Below, piece by piece: positions 18,986-28,658 of a stretch of 64,000 bases of DNA. The stretch lies in the NCBI GenBank assembly GCA_041649015.1, contig JBAZNU010000002.1:248001-312000 (forward strand), written 5' to 3'. The position numbers and the translations under genes are program-made. The notes under the pieces are model-generated. The model saw nothing but the letters and a program-made list of their open reading frames with translations, was not told where the DNA came from and made no database searches. The stretch's first letter is position 1. The number at the start of each line of letters is the position of its first letter. The DNA comes from Ignavibacteria bacterium. GTDB lineage: Bacteria; Bacteroidota; Ignavibacteria; Tepidaquicellales; Tepidaquicellaceae.

Positions 18986-19219
18986 ATGAAACCTACCCGC
19001 TACCTGTCCGTTAAGGAAGTTGCAGCAATCCTTGGACTTAGTAATAAGACTATCTATAAACTGATAAACAAAGGTTATATAGCTGGTCATTTTAATTACG
19101 ATAGTATCCATTTGATTGATGAAGAAGTTTTCTTGGCGGATTTGAAAGCTAGAGCTACTGTAAAACATACAGCTAAAAAGATTTCGGAGAGTGGTGACAA
19201 GCACCACCTGCTCCGATAA
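18986..19219 (+). CDS. Excisionase-like helix-turn-helix protein
   Basis: 77 residues. The N-terminus reads YLSVKEVAAILGLSNKTIYK, a MerR/excisionase-type (HTH_17) helix-turn-helix, followed by a wing-like segment ending LIDEEVFLADLK. A Shine-Dalgarno-like AAGGA lies 6 bp before the ATG. It is divergent from the integrase pair. Proteins of this size and fold next to integrases often act as recombination directionality factors, which makes that the leading guess; a simple repressor is the alternative. The gene ends just before a strong terminator. Confidence 0.85.
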   Translation: MKPTRYLSVKEVAAILGLSNKTIYKLINKGYIAGHFNYDSIHLIDEEVFLADLKARATVKHTAKKISESGDKHHLLR

Positions 19220-19225
19220 CCTATG

Positions 19226-19255
19226 AGCCCAGCCCTTTTTGGGGCGGGCTTTTTT
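19226..19255. terminator. Strong bidirectional terminator
   Basis: AGCCC-A-GCCC pairs with GGGC-GGGCT around a T-rich loop, followed by TTTTTT on the plus strand. It ends the HTH gene and overlaps the stop codon of the convergent 55-residue gene. Confidence 0.85.
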
Positions 19256-19421
19256 AACGCCTCTTTCCACAATATCTGCGGTGAGTACTGGAACATCTTG
19301 GATGATGTTTTGTTCTGTTTGGTCTATGAGATTTTCCAGAAGCAAATATTCCTACTTGCCTTTTAAATTCTCTACCAAAACCACTGGCTTGTCGCCTGAA
19401 TTCTTTTGACCATTTACCCAT
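19254..19421 (-). CDS. Small highly basic protein, 55 residues
   Basis: A perfect ribosome-binding site (AAAGGAG) sits 6 bp before an ATG at 19421, opening a 55-codon frame that starts MGKWSKEFRRQASGFG and ends with Arg/His/Cys-rich sequence (CSSTHRRYCGKRR). The family is unknown. The high basic charge suggests nucleic-acid binding. The stop codon falls within the shared terminator with the convergent HTH gene. I prefer this frame over a longer overlapping minus-strand ORF because only this one has a ribosome-binding site. Confidence 0.6.
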   Translation of the reverse strand: MGKWSKEFRRQASGFGREFKRQVGIFASGKSHRPNRTKHHPRCSSTHRRYCGKRR

Positions 19422-19825
19422 TGTGTAACTCCTTTCTTTTTTAATTTTTAGGGTTACTCAAAATTATATATAAGATTGTAAAAGTACATTAAACCCTTTT
19501 CTCTGTGAAAGTAAATTTAGGAATATCTTCGCCTTTTTCGGTTAAAGAAATCTGATTTTGTCCTGTCGGGTTAAGAAAAGTTTAATATTTTATGGTTGGA
19601 ATGAACGAACAGAAATACAGAAAAAGGAATAGCCGTAAATTCAGACAAAGTTCAGGCAAGAATCAGGAAAAGAAAATTTTTAACGAGCTATACAATTAGT
19701 ATAGCAAGTCTGGATAATTTTTACAAACAATATTTATTAAAAATATCAATTATTTAAAAAGATTAGTATCTATGGTTTTAAGTAGAGATAATGTTGATAA
19801 CTTAATAAAGTAATAATAAACGGGC
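19422..19825. other. Intergenic region, no convincing gene
   Basis: AT-rich. A 35-codon plus-strand frame starting at the ATG near 19606 (MVGMNEQKYRKRNSRK, very basic) is open but has no ribosome-binding site; I do not call it a gene. Nothing else is recognisable before the small-RNA promoter at 19826. Confidence 0.4.
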
Positions 19826-19853
19826 TTGACAAAAATAATTGGTATTCTATAAT
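19826..19853 (+). promoter_or_regulatory. Consensus sigma-70 promoter of the small RNA
   Basis: TTGACA at 19826-19831 and TATAAT at 19848-19853 with a 16-bp spacer, both hexamers an exact match to consensus. The predicted start is near 19860. No protein gene follows within 200 bp; the hairpin RNA below does. Confidence 0.88.
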
Positions 19854-19859
19854 GATAAT

Positions 19860-19985
19860 ACGACTTAAAACTATTTATGGAAAATCTTGACGAAAAAGTC
19901 CATTGATTTAGGCTCTTAATTGGCATTTCGCTGATCTATTCCCTATAGGGGTAGTTAAAAAGAGCCTAAGTTAGTGGATTTTTTA
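19860..19985 (+). ncRNA. Candidate small RNA with a 25-bp stem, family unknown
   Basis: From the predicted start the transcript contains two 25-nt arms (19893-19917 and 19960-19984) that pair over their full length. The only four non-Watson-Crick positions are all G-U pairs in the plus-strand RNA; on the minus strand they would be A-C mismatches. The 42-nt loop holds a second small hairpin (CUAUUCC with GGGGUAG, 19936-19954), again using G-U pairs. The right arm ends in TTTTTT, so the structure can also end transcription. G-U-only deviations in one orientation argue that selection acts on the plus-strand RNA. It does not resemble 6S, tmRNA, a retron RNA (no reverse transcriptase nearby) or a riboswitch leader. 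Confidence 0.7.
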
Positions 19986-20398
19986 ATTTTCAAACTATTT
20001 CACACTCTTATTACAAAATAGACAATACAAACTACCAGTGGATAAGTTTACTGGCCTGTATAAAATACATTAGACTTTCAAAAGATAATGCTTAATGACA
20101 TGTACACAAAGCTATTAAACAATTCCGAAATTAACTCATCACTTTTAAGTGGATGTTTTTTTGCGTTGTTGAAATTGCCTATAGTATTGAGGCGAAGAAA
20201 ATATTTTGAGAATAATATGCACTCTTGCGTTATAGCGTTGCCTTCAAGGGCTTGTAATGAGATTGATAAATATAAAATTTCAGTTAAGGCAATTTAGTAA
20301 TTGCGTTAATAGGTGAGTTGTATTTTTAAAAAAACTATCAGGCATATTAGTGTTTATGAAATATCTCACGTTAAATTAAATAAATAATAAAAATTTAA
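19986..20398. other. Intergenic region downstream of BREX operon
   Basis: 413 bp between the small RNA and the end of brxL. An open plus-strand frame at 20088..20297 (69 codons) has no ribosome-binding site or recognisable domain and is probably not a gene. No clear terminator for brxL was seen beyond the small-RNA hairpin, which read from the minus strand also ends in a run of five T. Confidence 0.4.
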
Positions 20399-22426
20399 TT
20401 AAGAAATTCCCAACCCTTTAAACACCGCACTTGTGGGGTCTTTGTAAAATATTGGATCAACAGCTTCAACTATATCTGAAGATATTTCGAAAAATAGTCT
20501 TTTATTTTCAATAGGTATAATTGCCTTTTTTGCTCCATTATCAAGTCCTACCTGTAAAGGTTCTGCTAATGATGATAGCGGTTTTATATTACCTTGAACG
20601 GTCATATCACCGAGTATTATTAAGCCAGGTAAAACAGATTGTCGTTTAATTAAAGATACCATTGCGACAAAAAAAGCAACTCCTGTTGAAGTATCTATAG
20701 AAGTGCCCAGCAAATCTACAGCTTCAACATTGAAATCATTATTATATATCTCTGAACCAATTCCAATTTGATTTTTTACGGATTTTAAATATTCGAAAGC
20801 TCTATTAAAAGAATCCTTAATTTGTTTGCCAATCGAACCCGATGTTCTGAGCTTACCGGTTCCGGGATTCTGATTTACTTCGATTCGATAAATAGAAACC
20901 TTTGATTGCTCGCCTACAGCTATTGTGTAAACAGTACCTGGTGCGAGAGGATCAGAAGATATCATTCCTTTTCCACCTGCCTCCGGAACTCCAACATACA
21001 TTTCTTCAAGTGTTTCTTTATCTATAATAGAAAAACTTGTTTTAGAGTATTCGTAAGGCGCTAATTTTTTTAACTGTTCTTTTACTCTACGTCTTCCCTC
21101 AATTGCAAACTCTGCGTAATATTTTAATTCTTCTTTGCTAAATTCACCATTAGGATGAATTAATTTTAATAAACCTGAAACCGTTTTTCTAACAGCTTTT
21201 GTATCTCTTGTGTTTAAGTGTGTGCCAAGAATAAAATGTTTGTCAATGCTTTCAGAGAAATTTCTACTACGTAATTCTTTAATAGCTTCAGCAAAATAGT
21301 CAACAACAAATCCATAATTATCGGTCAGAAAATCATTACTCATTTTACTAATTTCCCACCCTGGTAAATAATAATGTATCCTGTCTAAAAATGCTAAATC
21401 TTCTCTAATTACATCAGGCATTGGTGCGAATAAGTGGGAACTTTGAACCATCACATCTACAGGTTGATTAGTGTTACCAAAAAATGCGATGGATGCTTTA
21501 CCGGCCAATGATTCTTTTCCTCTTGCAAAAGCTCCTGATTCGCAGTAAGTTTTTAAAGAAGTAATAACTTCTTTCGGCATACTTTGTAAATCTGCTATTT
21601 CATCGAAGGCTACGGCATCCCAGGTTCCAACAAGTCCCATTTGACTTTTGCTAATGTTATAAAATAAATTAGCAACAGTAGTTGGACCCGTTAATAATAT
21701 ACAATATGGTGAAATATCCTGAAAAGCATATGATTTCCCGGTTCCTCTAGGCCCTAATTCAACGAAATTATAATTGTTTTCTATTAAAGGAATCAGTCGT
21801 GACAAATAATGTAACTTAACTCTTTTTTCAAATTTAGAAGGTTCTAAACCAATTGTTAAAATTAATAAATCAATCCATTCATCTGTGGAAAATTTTTTTC
21901 TTCCTTCTATATATTCATTCATATCAAAAGAAGCAATCTGAATTGGTCTTAAATCTCTAATTCTAAATGGACTTCTGGTTCCTTTACCTTCTTCTTCATA
22001 TAAATACTCTAACTCGATTTCTGCCCAAATACCACCCTGTAGTAATCTATCATATTTATTAATCTCTCTTTCAGCTATATGAACATTTTTATACCCAAAA
22101 TTTACTAAAGTAGCCCAATACTTATCCTCACTAGCAACTAATCTAACAGAGATTTTATCAATGAAGGTATGTTTCCCGTTTAATTTTACTTTAGATTGTG
22201 CCTTCATATTTTCATCGGGTCTAACATAATTCTCAGATAATTTATTATTCACCAATTTTAAACCAGCTTCAATAATATTGGAATCGTCTGAAGCACAGTA
22301 TTTTCCTAAAAGATATTCCAAAACATATACAGGGACATTAGCTCCTACTTTTACTTTTCTTACAAGGTCTTTTCTTACAACTTTCCCAGAAAATACAGAA
22401 TTAATTTTACTTTTTAATTCTTCCAT
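20399..22426 (-). CDS. brxL: BrxL, BREX type 1 Lon-like AAA+ protein
   Basis: 675 residues, normal for BrxL. An N-terminal domain (1-175) precedes an AAA+ core with Walker A ELGPRGTGKS (223-232) and Walker B-like WDAVAFDEIADLQ, then a Lon-type C-terminal domain. That domain has DTSTGVAFF where Lon carries its catalytic Ser, and SSLAEPLQVGLDNGAKKAIIP where Lon has GGLKEK. The Lon catalytic Lys position is therefore Ala, which suggests a non-proteolytic role. BrxL is required for phage exclusion in type 1 BREX and forms DNA-binding rings. It is the last gene of the BREX operon, 10 bp after pglZ. Confidence 0.95.
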   Translation of the reverse strand: MEELKSKINSVFSGKVVRKDLVRKVKVGANVPVYVLEYLLGKYCASDDSNIIEAGLKLVNNKLSENYVRPDENMKAQSKVKLNGKHTFIDKISVRLVASEDKYWATLVNFGYKNVHIAEREINKYDRLLQGGIWAEIELEYLYEEEGKGTRSPFRIRDLRPIQIASFDMNEYIEGRKKFSTDEWIDLLILTIGLEPSKFEKRVKLHYLSRLIPLIENNYNFVELGPRGTGKSYAFQDISPYCILLTGPTTVANLFYNISKSQMGLVGTWDAVAFDEIADLQSMPKEVITSLKTYCESGAFARGKESLAGKASIAFFGNTNQPVDVMVQSSHLFAPMPDVIREDLAFLDRIHYYLPGWEISKMSNDFLTDNYGFVVDYFAEAIKELRSRNFSESIDKHFILGTHLNTRDTKAVRKTVSGLLKLIHPNGEFSKEELKYYAEFAIEGRRRVKEQLKKLAPYEYSKTSFSIIDKETLEEMYVGVPEAGGKGMISSDPLAPGTVYTIAVGEQSKVSIYRIEVNQNPGTGKLRTSGSIGKQIKDSFNRAFEYLKSVKNQIGIGSEIYNNDFNVEAVDLLGTSIDTSTGVAFFVAMVSLIKRQSVLPGLIILGDMTVQGNIKPLSSLAEPLQVGLDNGAKKAIIPIENKRLFFEISSDIVEAVDPIFYKDPTSAVFKGLGIS

Positions 22427-22436
22427 TTTTAGTTCC

Positions 22437-25007
22437 TTATATAATTATATTGATAGGTATTTTTAATTTTTTTATTTCTAAATCATTAAGCGAATCATAC
22501 ATTATAATATCCAAATTACCTTTATTTACTTTCTCATTTAATACAATCGTAATTACATTAGGTTTATTTTCGATTAATTCAATTTCCTTAGTATTCTCGT
22601 TATACCCATATTCAGAAGTTTCCGCTTTACCAACAACTTCATTGTCAAGGAAAACTATAATCCTAACTTTAATTGACTTATGTTTAGACTCATCAAATTC
22701 CAACTGATTACTTAAATATTCTCCCTTTATTGTAAATATTCTGTTCGTAATAATTTCTTTTGAAGAACTTAATTGATATTCTTCTTTTAAAGATTTTGGA
22801 ATATTTGAAGTGATTTTATTTTTTATTTTTATAACCGGAATAATTATCTCTTGAAATGAAATTCCACCATGCACATATATATTTTCAATTCCTGGAGAAT
22901 TAAATATTCCATTTCCAATTGGGAAAACAAAATCGATATCAGTATCAAATCCTAATTTATTTCCTGATATCCTTATTGTATTTTCCGGATTATCGCCACC
23001 CAATCCAATCCAGCATCTTTTATGTAATTCATATTTTCGTCCATTTGGTGAATCAATTTTATTATCTTTACCAAGTTCTGAACCTAAAAGGAACCCATGA
23101 TCTGCGGAAATGATGCAGTATTCAACACCTAATTGTGAAAGATGATTAATAGCTCTTTTAATATTCAATAATATTTCACTCATTAAATTTTTTGTCAATA
23201 TTTCATTCCCTGCTTCATTTAGCAAATCAATTTCTTGCGAAGTAATTAATATTATATTTGCTTCTTTTATTTTATCCTGAATACTCTTCTTTGGTTTTAC
23301 TACATCATCTAACTTTAATACGAGAATATTTTGTTTCTGAATACTCTCGAAATATGCTATTCTATCTTTTCTATCTTTAATTCTAATATTTTCAACTTTT
23401 AAAAACATTTTTTCTTTGTCGTTTTCAAAAGATATTTTTTTATCACCGGTTACAAGAAGAGAAAGCATTCCTATATTAGTAATTGTTGGAATACTAGCTA
23501 TTGCTGGTTCTATAGTAATTTCTTCGGAATTATTAATAAGTTTACAAAGCTCAACACCCATTTCATATCTCAAAGCATCGACTAGAATATATGCTACTTT
23601 TTTATCTTCTAAAGTAGGTAATACTATATCATTATATATATTTCTTTGTAACTTAATTCCAAAATTAGATAATTGGTTATTTGAAACTTCTTTTATTACT
23701 AAGGGAATTTGTTTATTAATTAATTCTGTATATAAAAACCTACACTTATTAATTAATAATTCAACTTTATCGGAAATTTTGGGGTCAAGGTCTAATTCAT
23801 AAAATTTGTTCTCGATAATTCTATATTTTTGATCTATATAAAACCACGCATTATTCTCGTTATAATCAGAATATTTTTTGAAGAGTTCTTTAGTATTAAA
23901 ATATTTATTACCAATTTCTAATATTGCATTTTTAATTTGCAGTATTAATTCAAATGAAAGTTCTAATACTGTATAAATAAGTTTTATCTCGGGTTTGATA
24001 TTAGACCAATATAAATTTTTTCTAAGTTTTATTATATCTATAATATCATTTTTTACCGTGTTGATATCTAATTTTACCAAAGAATCTATTATTAGTGTAT
24101 CAGCAAGAAGAAAAGTATCAATACTAATTAATTTACGAAAATCTATTGTAATTCCATTTGGAAAATATTTACTCTGTATATTTATAGCGTATTCTGAATA
24201 TTTATCCTGTATGTCTATTCTTTGTCGCCATTCTTTTAATATATTTATTAATTCAGATCTTTGATTAATTTCTTGAATTAGATTTAATTTTACAAATTTA
24301 TTTTTATCCTCATTTTCAAGGATACATACAAATTCACTCAAAATTAGACTTTCTACAATGGAATTACGTAGAGTGTTTAAATCCATTGAATTTTTAAATG
24401 AAACCCCAAGAAATGTTTCGCTCAGTTCTCGTAATTCACTTACAGCTTCTTTTCTATCTAATTCTGCATCATAATTATTTGAAGAGATAAAATTAAGAAC
24501 TATGTTTTTTGGATTATCAGTTTGGAAAATAAGAGATAATGTTCCTGTTTTTAATGGCTCTGCTTTATCAATTAAGCTTTGTACTTCATCTAATGTTAAA
24601 AGTCTTTTTTTTATCTTTTCGATTATTTCATTTACAAAATCTTTTGAAACAATCTCTTTTATCGCTTCTCTAATTAATACTGAGGGTTCCGAATTATTTT
24701 CCAGTGCACCTTCCGGTTCAAAAATCACACCTGCTCTTTCAAATTCTATTAATGGATAATTTTGCTTATCTCGAGAATTTTTAATATAAATTATTAATTT
24801 GTACTTTTCTATATCATCAAAGTACTTTTCCGTTTTATACCTTAGCTCATAATAACTTCCCTCAAAATATACAACGGTATAATCTTTAAAAGTGTTCTTA
24901 AATATATCTTTGAAGTATTCTTCGGGATCATACCAGACAATTAACCCAAATTTTTTAAGATTATCGTCGATTAAATTTATTACATATTTTTTAATTTCAT
25001 TTGCCAT
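22437..25007 (-). CDS. pglZ: PglZ, BREX alkaline-phosphatase-superfamily protein
   Basis: 856 residues. A long N-terminal helical half precedes the alkaline phosphatase-superfamily domain. Its metal-site signatures are visible: YILVDALRYEMGVEL (D477 as likely metal ligand/nucleophile area) and CIISADHGFLLGSE with the paired Asp-His. PglZ is a core BREX protein that works with the PglX methyltransferase in self-recognition and defence; its exact enzymatic substrate is not established. It lies 3 bp after brxC and 10 bp before brxL, so the operon is tightly packed. Several plus-strand open frames within it are shadows. Confidence 0.95.
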   Translation of the reverse strand: MANEIKKYVINLIDDNLKKFGLIVWYDPEEYFKDIFKNTFKDYTVVYFEGSYYELRYKTEKYFDDIEKYKLIIYIKNSRDKQNYPLIEFERAGVIFEPEGALENNSEPSVLIREAIKEIVSKDFVNEIIEKIKKRLLTLDEVQSLIDKAEPLKTGTLSLIFQTDNPKNIVLNFISSNNYDAELDRKEAVSELRELSETFLGVSFKNSMDLNTLRNSIVESLILSEFVCILENEDKNKFVKLNLIQEINQRSELINILKEWRQRIDIQDKYSEYAINIQSKYFPNGITIDFRKLISIDTFLLADTLIIDSLVKLDINTVKNDIIDIIKLRKNLYWSNIKPEIKLIYTVLELSFELILQIKNAILEIGNKYFNTKELFKKYSDYNENNAWFYIDQKYRIIENKFYELDLDPKISDKVELLINKCRFLYTELINKQIPLVIKEVSNNQLSNFGIKLQRNIYNDIVLPTLEDKKVAYILVDALRYEMGVELCKLINNSEEITIEPAIASIPTITNIGMLSLLVTGDKKISFENDKEKMFLKVENIRIKDRKDRIAYFESIQKQNILVLKLDDVVKPKKSIQDKIKEANIILITSQEIDLLNEAGNEILTKNLMSEILLNIKRAINHLSQLGVEYCIISADHGFLLGSELGKDNKIDSPNGRKYELHKRCWIGLGGDNPENTIRISGNKLGFDTDIDFVFPIGNGIFNSPGIENIYVHGGISFQEIIIPVIKIKNKITSNIPKSLKEEYQLSSSKEIITNRIFTIKGEYLSNQLEFDESKHKSIKVRIIVFLDNEVVGKAETSEYGYNENTKEIELIENKPNVITIVLNEKVNKGNLDIIMYDSLNDLEIKKLKIPINIII

Positions 25008-25010
25008 ATG

Positions 25011-28000
25011 TTATTCCAAAATTATTCTTTTACCTTCTTTTAATAGTTCTTCTATATGGTTCAATAATTTATTAAGTTGTACTTTGAATTCATTAATATC
25101 AGTTACAGATTTGTCAATGAAATCAACTATTCTTATGATTTCAACCTTTTCATTGTTTATTTTAATAAATTCCTGAATTCTTGATTTAATTTTTTGTTCA
25201 ATTCCAACTGAGGCATCTATATCAGATTCTATTTTTGGTAAGTTATTACTACAATTATTACATACTCCTAAAAGTGATAAATCTATCTTTTCACATATAT
25301 GTGCTTGAATTTCTTTTGAAATACTTTCCTGCAAATCCGGTGGTAAATTATTCCACTCTATGTCTCCTAATATCCTTTCTTTTAATACTTTATATTTATC
25401 ATTCTTTGTATTATGAACTTCAGTGTATAATTCAGCATATCTTTTCTTAATAAGTTCAGTATCGGTTTTTATTTTAGGTATTCTTTCAAAGAAATCTTCA
25501 CTATTTAAGTTCTCTTTAAGTTCTTGAATAGTATTTAATATTTTATCGTCTTTCTCAGATCTTGCAGAGAGAAAAGTTCCTAAATCAGATAGAATAACTT
25601 TTGAATCTTTGATTGATTGAATATTAGAAGTTAATATGTCTGTTATTTTTTTTACTTTGTCAAGATTTTGTTTTAATTCTTTCCCTTCCTCAGCAAGATA
25701 TTTCACACAATCATCTGAACTATTCTCTGGTATTTGTTTAAAAGTCTCCAGTAAATTTTCAATGAAGTCTTTACAAGGTAAATTATTTGCATTTATCAGT
25801 GCTTTGATAGAATAAAGATTTTCTTTTTCGTTCTCAGCTAATATTTTTAATGCTTTGGAAATTGTATTTTCATCAGCATCAATCTCTTCTCCTGTTATAG
25901 CTTCAAAATTAAAACAAGCATCTTTAATTTGTTGTAACGTTAAAGTCTGTTCTCTTGGCATAAATGCAGCGACTTTAAACGCATTATTATTTGTAATTGC
26001 CTCCCTACCTAAATGTTCCGTATAATCGCGATATCTTTTTCCCTGGTAACTAATTTCAATCTTACCCGCTCTAAATAGTCCAGCTAAGACTAATCTAAGC
26101 ATATCTCTTTGCCAACCATAACCATATCCACTAAAATATTCATCCAGTATTTTTCCCGTTAGTTTATCTCCGAATGAATGTTTTTGATTAACAAAATTCA
26201 TGATTTCTTGAGAAATATCTATATTAGTATCAATTATATATCTACCACCTTCTTTTTTAATAAGCCCAATTCCATTTCCCGAATCATATATTACAGTAGG
26301 TAAACCATTTAAATTATTCGCAGTGAGTATTTGCTCAGCTTCTTTACCTGTTAATGGTTTAGCCCCTAATTCATATTTTGGAAAAATGTCACTGAAATAT
26401 GTATCAATCAAATTTTTTACACTTTCAATTAAATTAATTCCAAGTGATGCCATATCTCTTTCAACTCCTCTAAAAAGCGAAATCCCTGTATATATTGATT
26501 GTTCAATTAATTCTCTTAATCTCCTTGAATATTTATCCTTTCTAATTTTTTCATCATTAAAACATTTATGTTCATCAGCAGGCAACATTCCTTCTGCAGC
26601 TAATCTTTTATGGTTTTCAATCATTTTATCGGATTTGAACACTTCATCAATTAGATTATGAATATCTTCATTTAGGGAAAAAACCATAATAATTTTGTTT
26701 TTATTACGATCCTCCCGAGATAATATTTTATTATCATTCACTGCATTTGCTTTATTATTTTTCTCATCGATACAGTATGAATCAATTTTAAGATCACCTT
26801 CTTGACTTATATTATGGTCATCTAATTTAAAAGATATTTTAAAAGATCTTCCATTATGTTTATAAATTGTAATTTTAGAATCGCTTAAGATGTCGCTTAT
26901 AACATCCTTTTTAATTTTATTTCTTTCTAATGGTTTCGGAGAGAGGTCATTTCGTTTTATATCCCAGTTTTTTTCCTGAACTGTTAGTAATTTATATCCG
27001 TCTTCAGTCAATTTAATAAATTTGCCTGTTTCAAGTATTTCTATTGATAGCTTTACATTGGACAAAACTGAATCCGAATCAATATGAGGGAAAAGCACTG
27101 CTGCAATGTTTTCTGCTGTTCTTGGTAAATCTCTTACAAATTCTAATAAACAAATTGCTTTTGCAACTTTTAAAACCCATTCTTTATCTGCAAATCTTCT
27201 TGATATATCTGCAATATCTTTTTGTCTTTCACTACTTAGATTTGTTTCGATTAAATCATAGATTTTGTCTAATGTAACTAATGTTCCAATATTTTCATCG
27301 GCTAGATTTACTTTTGGATTTATTAACATTTGTTGAGCTTGTTTAATAATAGTTCTGTTACTACCTCCACTAAATCTATGCGCTCCTGGGAGTAATCTTA
27401 TTCCAGACATTATGTCTATAGATAATTCAATAAAATGTGGTAAATAAGGATAAAGATTTACAAAATCATCCTGTGTTATTTTATAACTTCTTGAAGTATG
27501 CTCTAATTTACAACATTGATTAAGTTTGTGCTCATTAGCATCAAATAATGTTTTTAGATTTGAAATTGCATTAGCTTTTTTTCTAAGTACTCTTTTCCCT
27601 GTAACCTCTGCAATATCTGTTGGTACAATATCCACTTCGTTTGGAAATCTATCTCTTAATCTTGCGAGTTCTATTCGTTTATCGTCTAATGAACTGACAA
27701 TTTCGTTCAATTTTTCCTGTGAAGTAACTACTAACCAAACTGGTGCAATAGCTTTCTTAGCTTTTACTCTATTTTTACTTTCAACACCTAACGCTTGGAC
27801 AATCGCCTGTAAATCAAGCATTTTATCAACACTCCTTGAAACATATTGTCCAATTTCATCCACGATAAAAACTGCCGAAGTACCTTTTTGCCGTCTGTCC
27901 ATTAACTCAAAAACAATTTTCGCAAAATTAATAGGTGTAATATCTGCTCGCCCTTCCTTTATAGTTTTAACCCAGGAATCAGGTAAATTATAAGTTTTAG

Positions 28001-28637
28001 GTTCCATTAAGTGAAGCACTGCACTGGCTTCATTTAAAGCACTAGCTCTTTTTCTACCCTTTGACCATTTCGATTCATATTCTTTTTCATATATTTCAAT
28101 AAATTTGTTTAATTTATCATTTTCCTCTAAATCTATCTCAAGCTTAGCGATATCAAAATCTTCAGCGTAGTTTAATTCTCTTAAAAATACTTTGTACATA
28201 ATTTTAGTAATACTATCATCTTTTTGTCTTACACCTCTATCCATCGAGATATCAAATATTATAGATTTTATAGGAATTGCTTTTTTTAGAAAATTCAAAT
28301 TATCAGCTATGAATTTATCATTTGCCTGATGATTAAATAAGTCACGCGTATCTTTTCCTACAACAGTTCTTCCTTCAAGTATGTACCCTAATATTTTTGC
28401 AAAGCTGGATTTACCGGAGCCAAAAAAGCCGGATACCCATATCCCAATACCTTCGTGTGGAGCACTTTTTGCATCTATAACGGATTTTAATATATCTCGA
28501 TAGTGCGTTTTTATTTTATCGGTGACAACGTATTCCTGTATTTCATCAAAAACTGTCTCTTCATTATCCTGTGTGACTTTAATAACTTCTTCTATTTTCC
28601 TGTCTACAGGTTTTTCAAAAATGTCTTTAATTTTCAT
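25011..28637 (-). CDS. brxC: BrxC, large BREX P-loop ATPase
   Basis: 1208 residues, normal for BrxC. The start MKIKDIFEKPVDRKIEEVIK is the typical BrxC opening. Walker A is SGFFGSGKSS (69-78), and a Walker B-like strand AVFIVDEIGQYVS follows near residue 260. The C-terminal third is coiled-coil rich and includes CNNCSNNLP, a CxxC pair perhaps binding metal. BrxC is the ORC/Cdc6-like ATPase of BREX. It is 21 bp downstream of pglX, whereas in the common type 1 arrangement brxC precedes pglX. Confidence 0.95.
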   Translation of the reverse strand: MKIKDIFEKPVDRKIEEVIKVTQDNEETVFDEIQEYVVTDKIKTHYRDILKSVIDAKSAPHEGIGIWVSGFFGSGKSSFAKILGYILEGRTVVGKDTRDLFNHQANDKFIADNLNFLKKAIPIKSIIFDISMDRGVRQKDDSITKIMYKVFLRELNYAEDFDIAKLEIDLEENDKLNKFIEIYEKEYESKWSKGRKRASALNEASAVLHLMEPKTYNLPDSWVKTIKEGRADITPINFAKIVFELMDRRQKGTSAVFIVDEIGQYVSRSVDKMLDLQAIVQALGVESKNRVKAKKAIAPVWLVVTSQEKLNEIVSSLDDKRIELARLRDRFPNEVDIVPTDIAEVTGKRVLRKKANAISNLKTLFDANEHKLNQCCKLEHTSRSYKITQDDFVNLYPYLPHFIELSIDIMSGIRLLPGAHRFSGGSNRTIIKQAQQMLINPKVNLADENIGTLVTLDKIYDLIETNLSSERQKDIADISRRFADKEWVLKVAKAICLLEFVRDLPRTAENIAAVLFPHIDSDSVLSNVKLSIEILETGKFIKLTEDGYKLLTVQEKNWDIKRNDLSPKPLERNKIKKDVISDILSDSKITIYKHNGRSFKISFKLDDHNISQEGDLKIDSYCIDEKNNKANAVNDNKILSREDRNKNKIIMVFSLNEDIHNLIDEVFKSDKMIENHKRLAAEGMLPADEHKCFNDEKIRKDKYSRRLRELIEQSIYTGISLFRGVERDMASLGINLIESVKNLIDTYFSDIFPKYELGAKPLTGKEAEQILTANNLNGLPTVIYDSGNGIGLIKKEGGRYIIDTNIDISQEIMNFVNQKHSFGDKLTGKILDEYFSGYGYGWQRDMLRLVLAGLFRAGKIEISYQGKRYRDYTEHLGREAITNNNAFKVAAFMPREQTLTLQQIKDACFNFEAITGEEIDADENTISKALKILAENEKENLYSIKALINANNLPCKDFIENLLETFKQIPENSSDDCVKYLAEEGKELKQNLDKVKKITDILTSNIQSIKDSKVILSDLGTFLSARSEKDDKILNTIQELKENLNSEDFFERIPKIKTDTELIKKRYAELYTEVHNTKNDKYKVLKERILGDIEWNNLPPDLQESISKEIQAHICEKIDLSLLGVCNNCSNNLPKIESDIDASVGIEQKIKSRIQEFIKINNEKVEIIRIVDFIDKSVTDINEFKVQLNKLLNHIEELLKEGKRIILE

Positions 28638-28658
28638 AATATAATATTAATTTATTTA

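Noticed and set aside
18878..19345. 155-codon minus-strand open frame overlapping the HTH and 55-residue genes
   Set aside because: It has no ribosome-binding site, runs antisense through the excisionase-like gene and the terminator, and overlaps the better-supported 55-residue frame.
19893..19984. Integron attC site or retron RNA
   Set aside because: The arms lack attC-type core sites, there is no integron integrase, and no reverse transcriptase gene is nearby.
20088..20297. 69-codon plus-strand frame downstream of the small RNA
   Set aside because: No ribosome-binding site, no recognisable domain, and the RNA hairpin with T-run lies between it and the promoter.
23416..23802. 128-codon plus-strand frame within pglZ, and similar plus-strand frames inside brxC and pglX
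   Set aside because: They are antisense to strongly supported BREX genes, lack ribosome-binding sites and have no recognisable domains.
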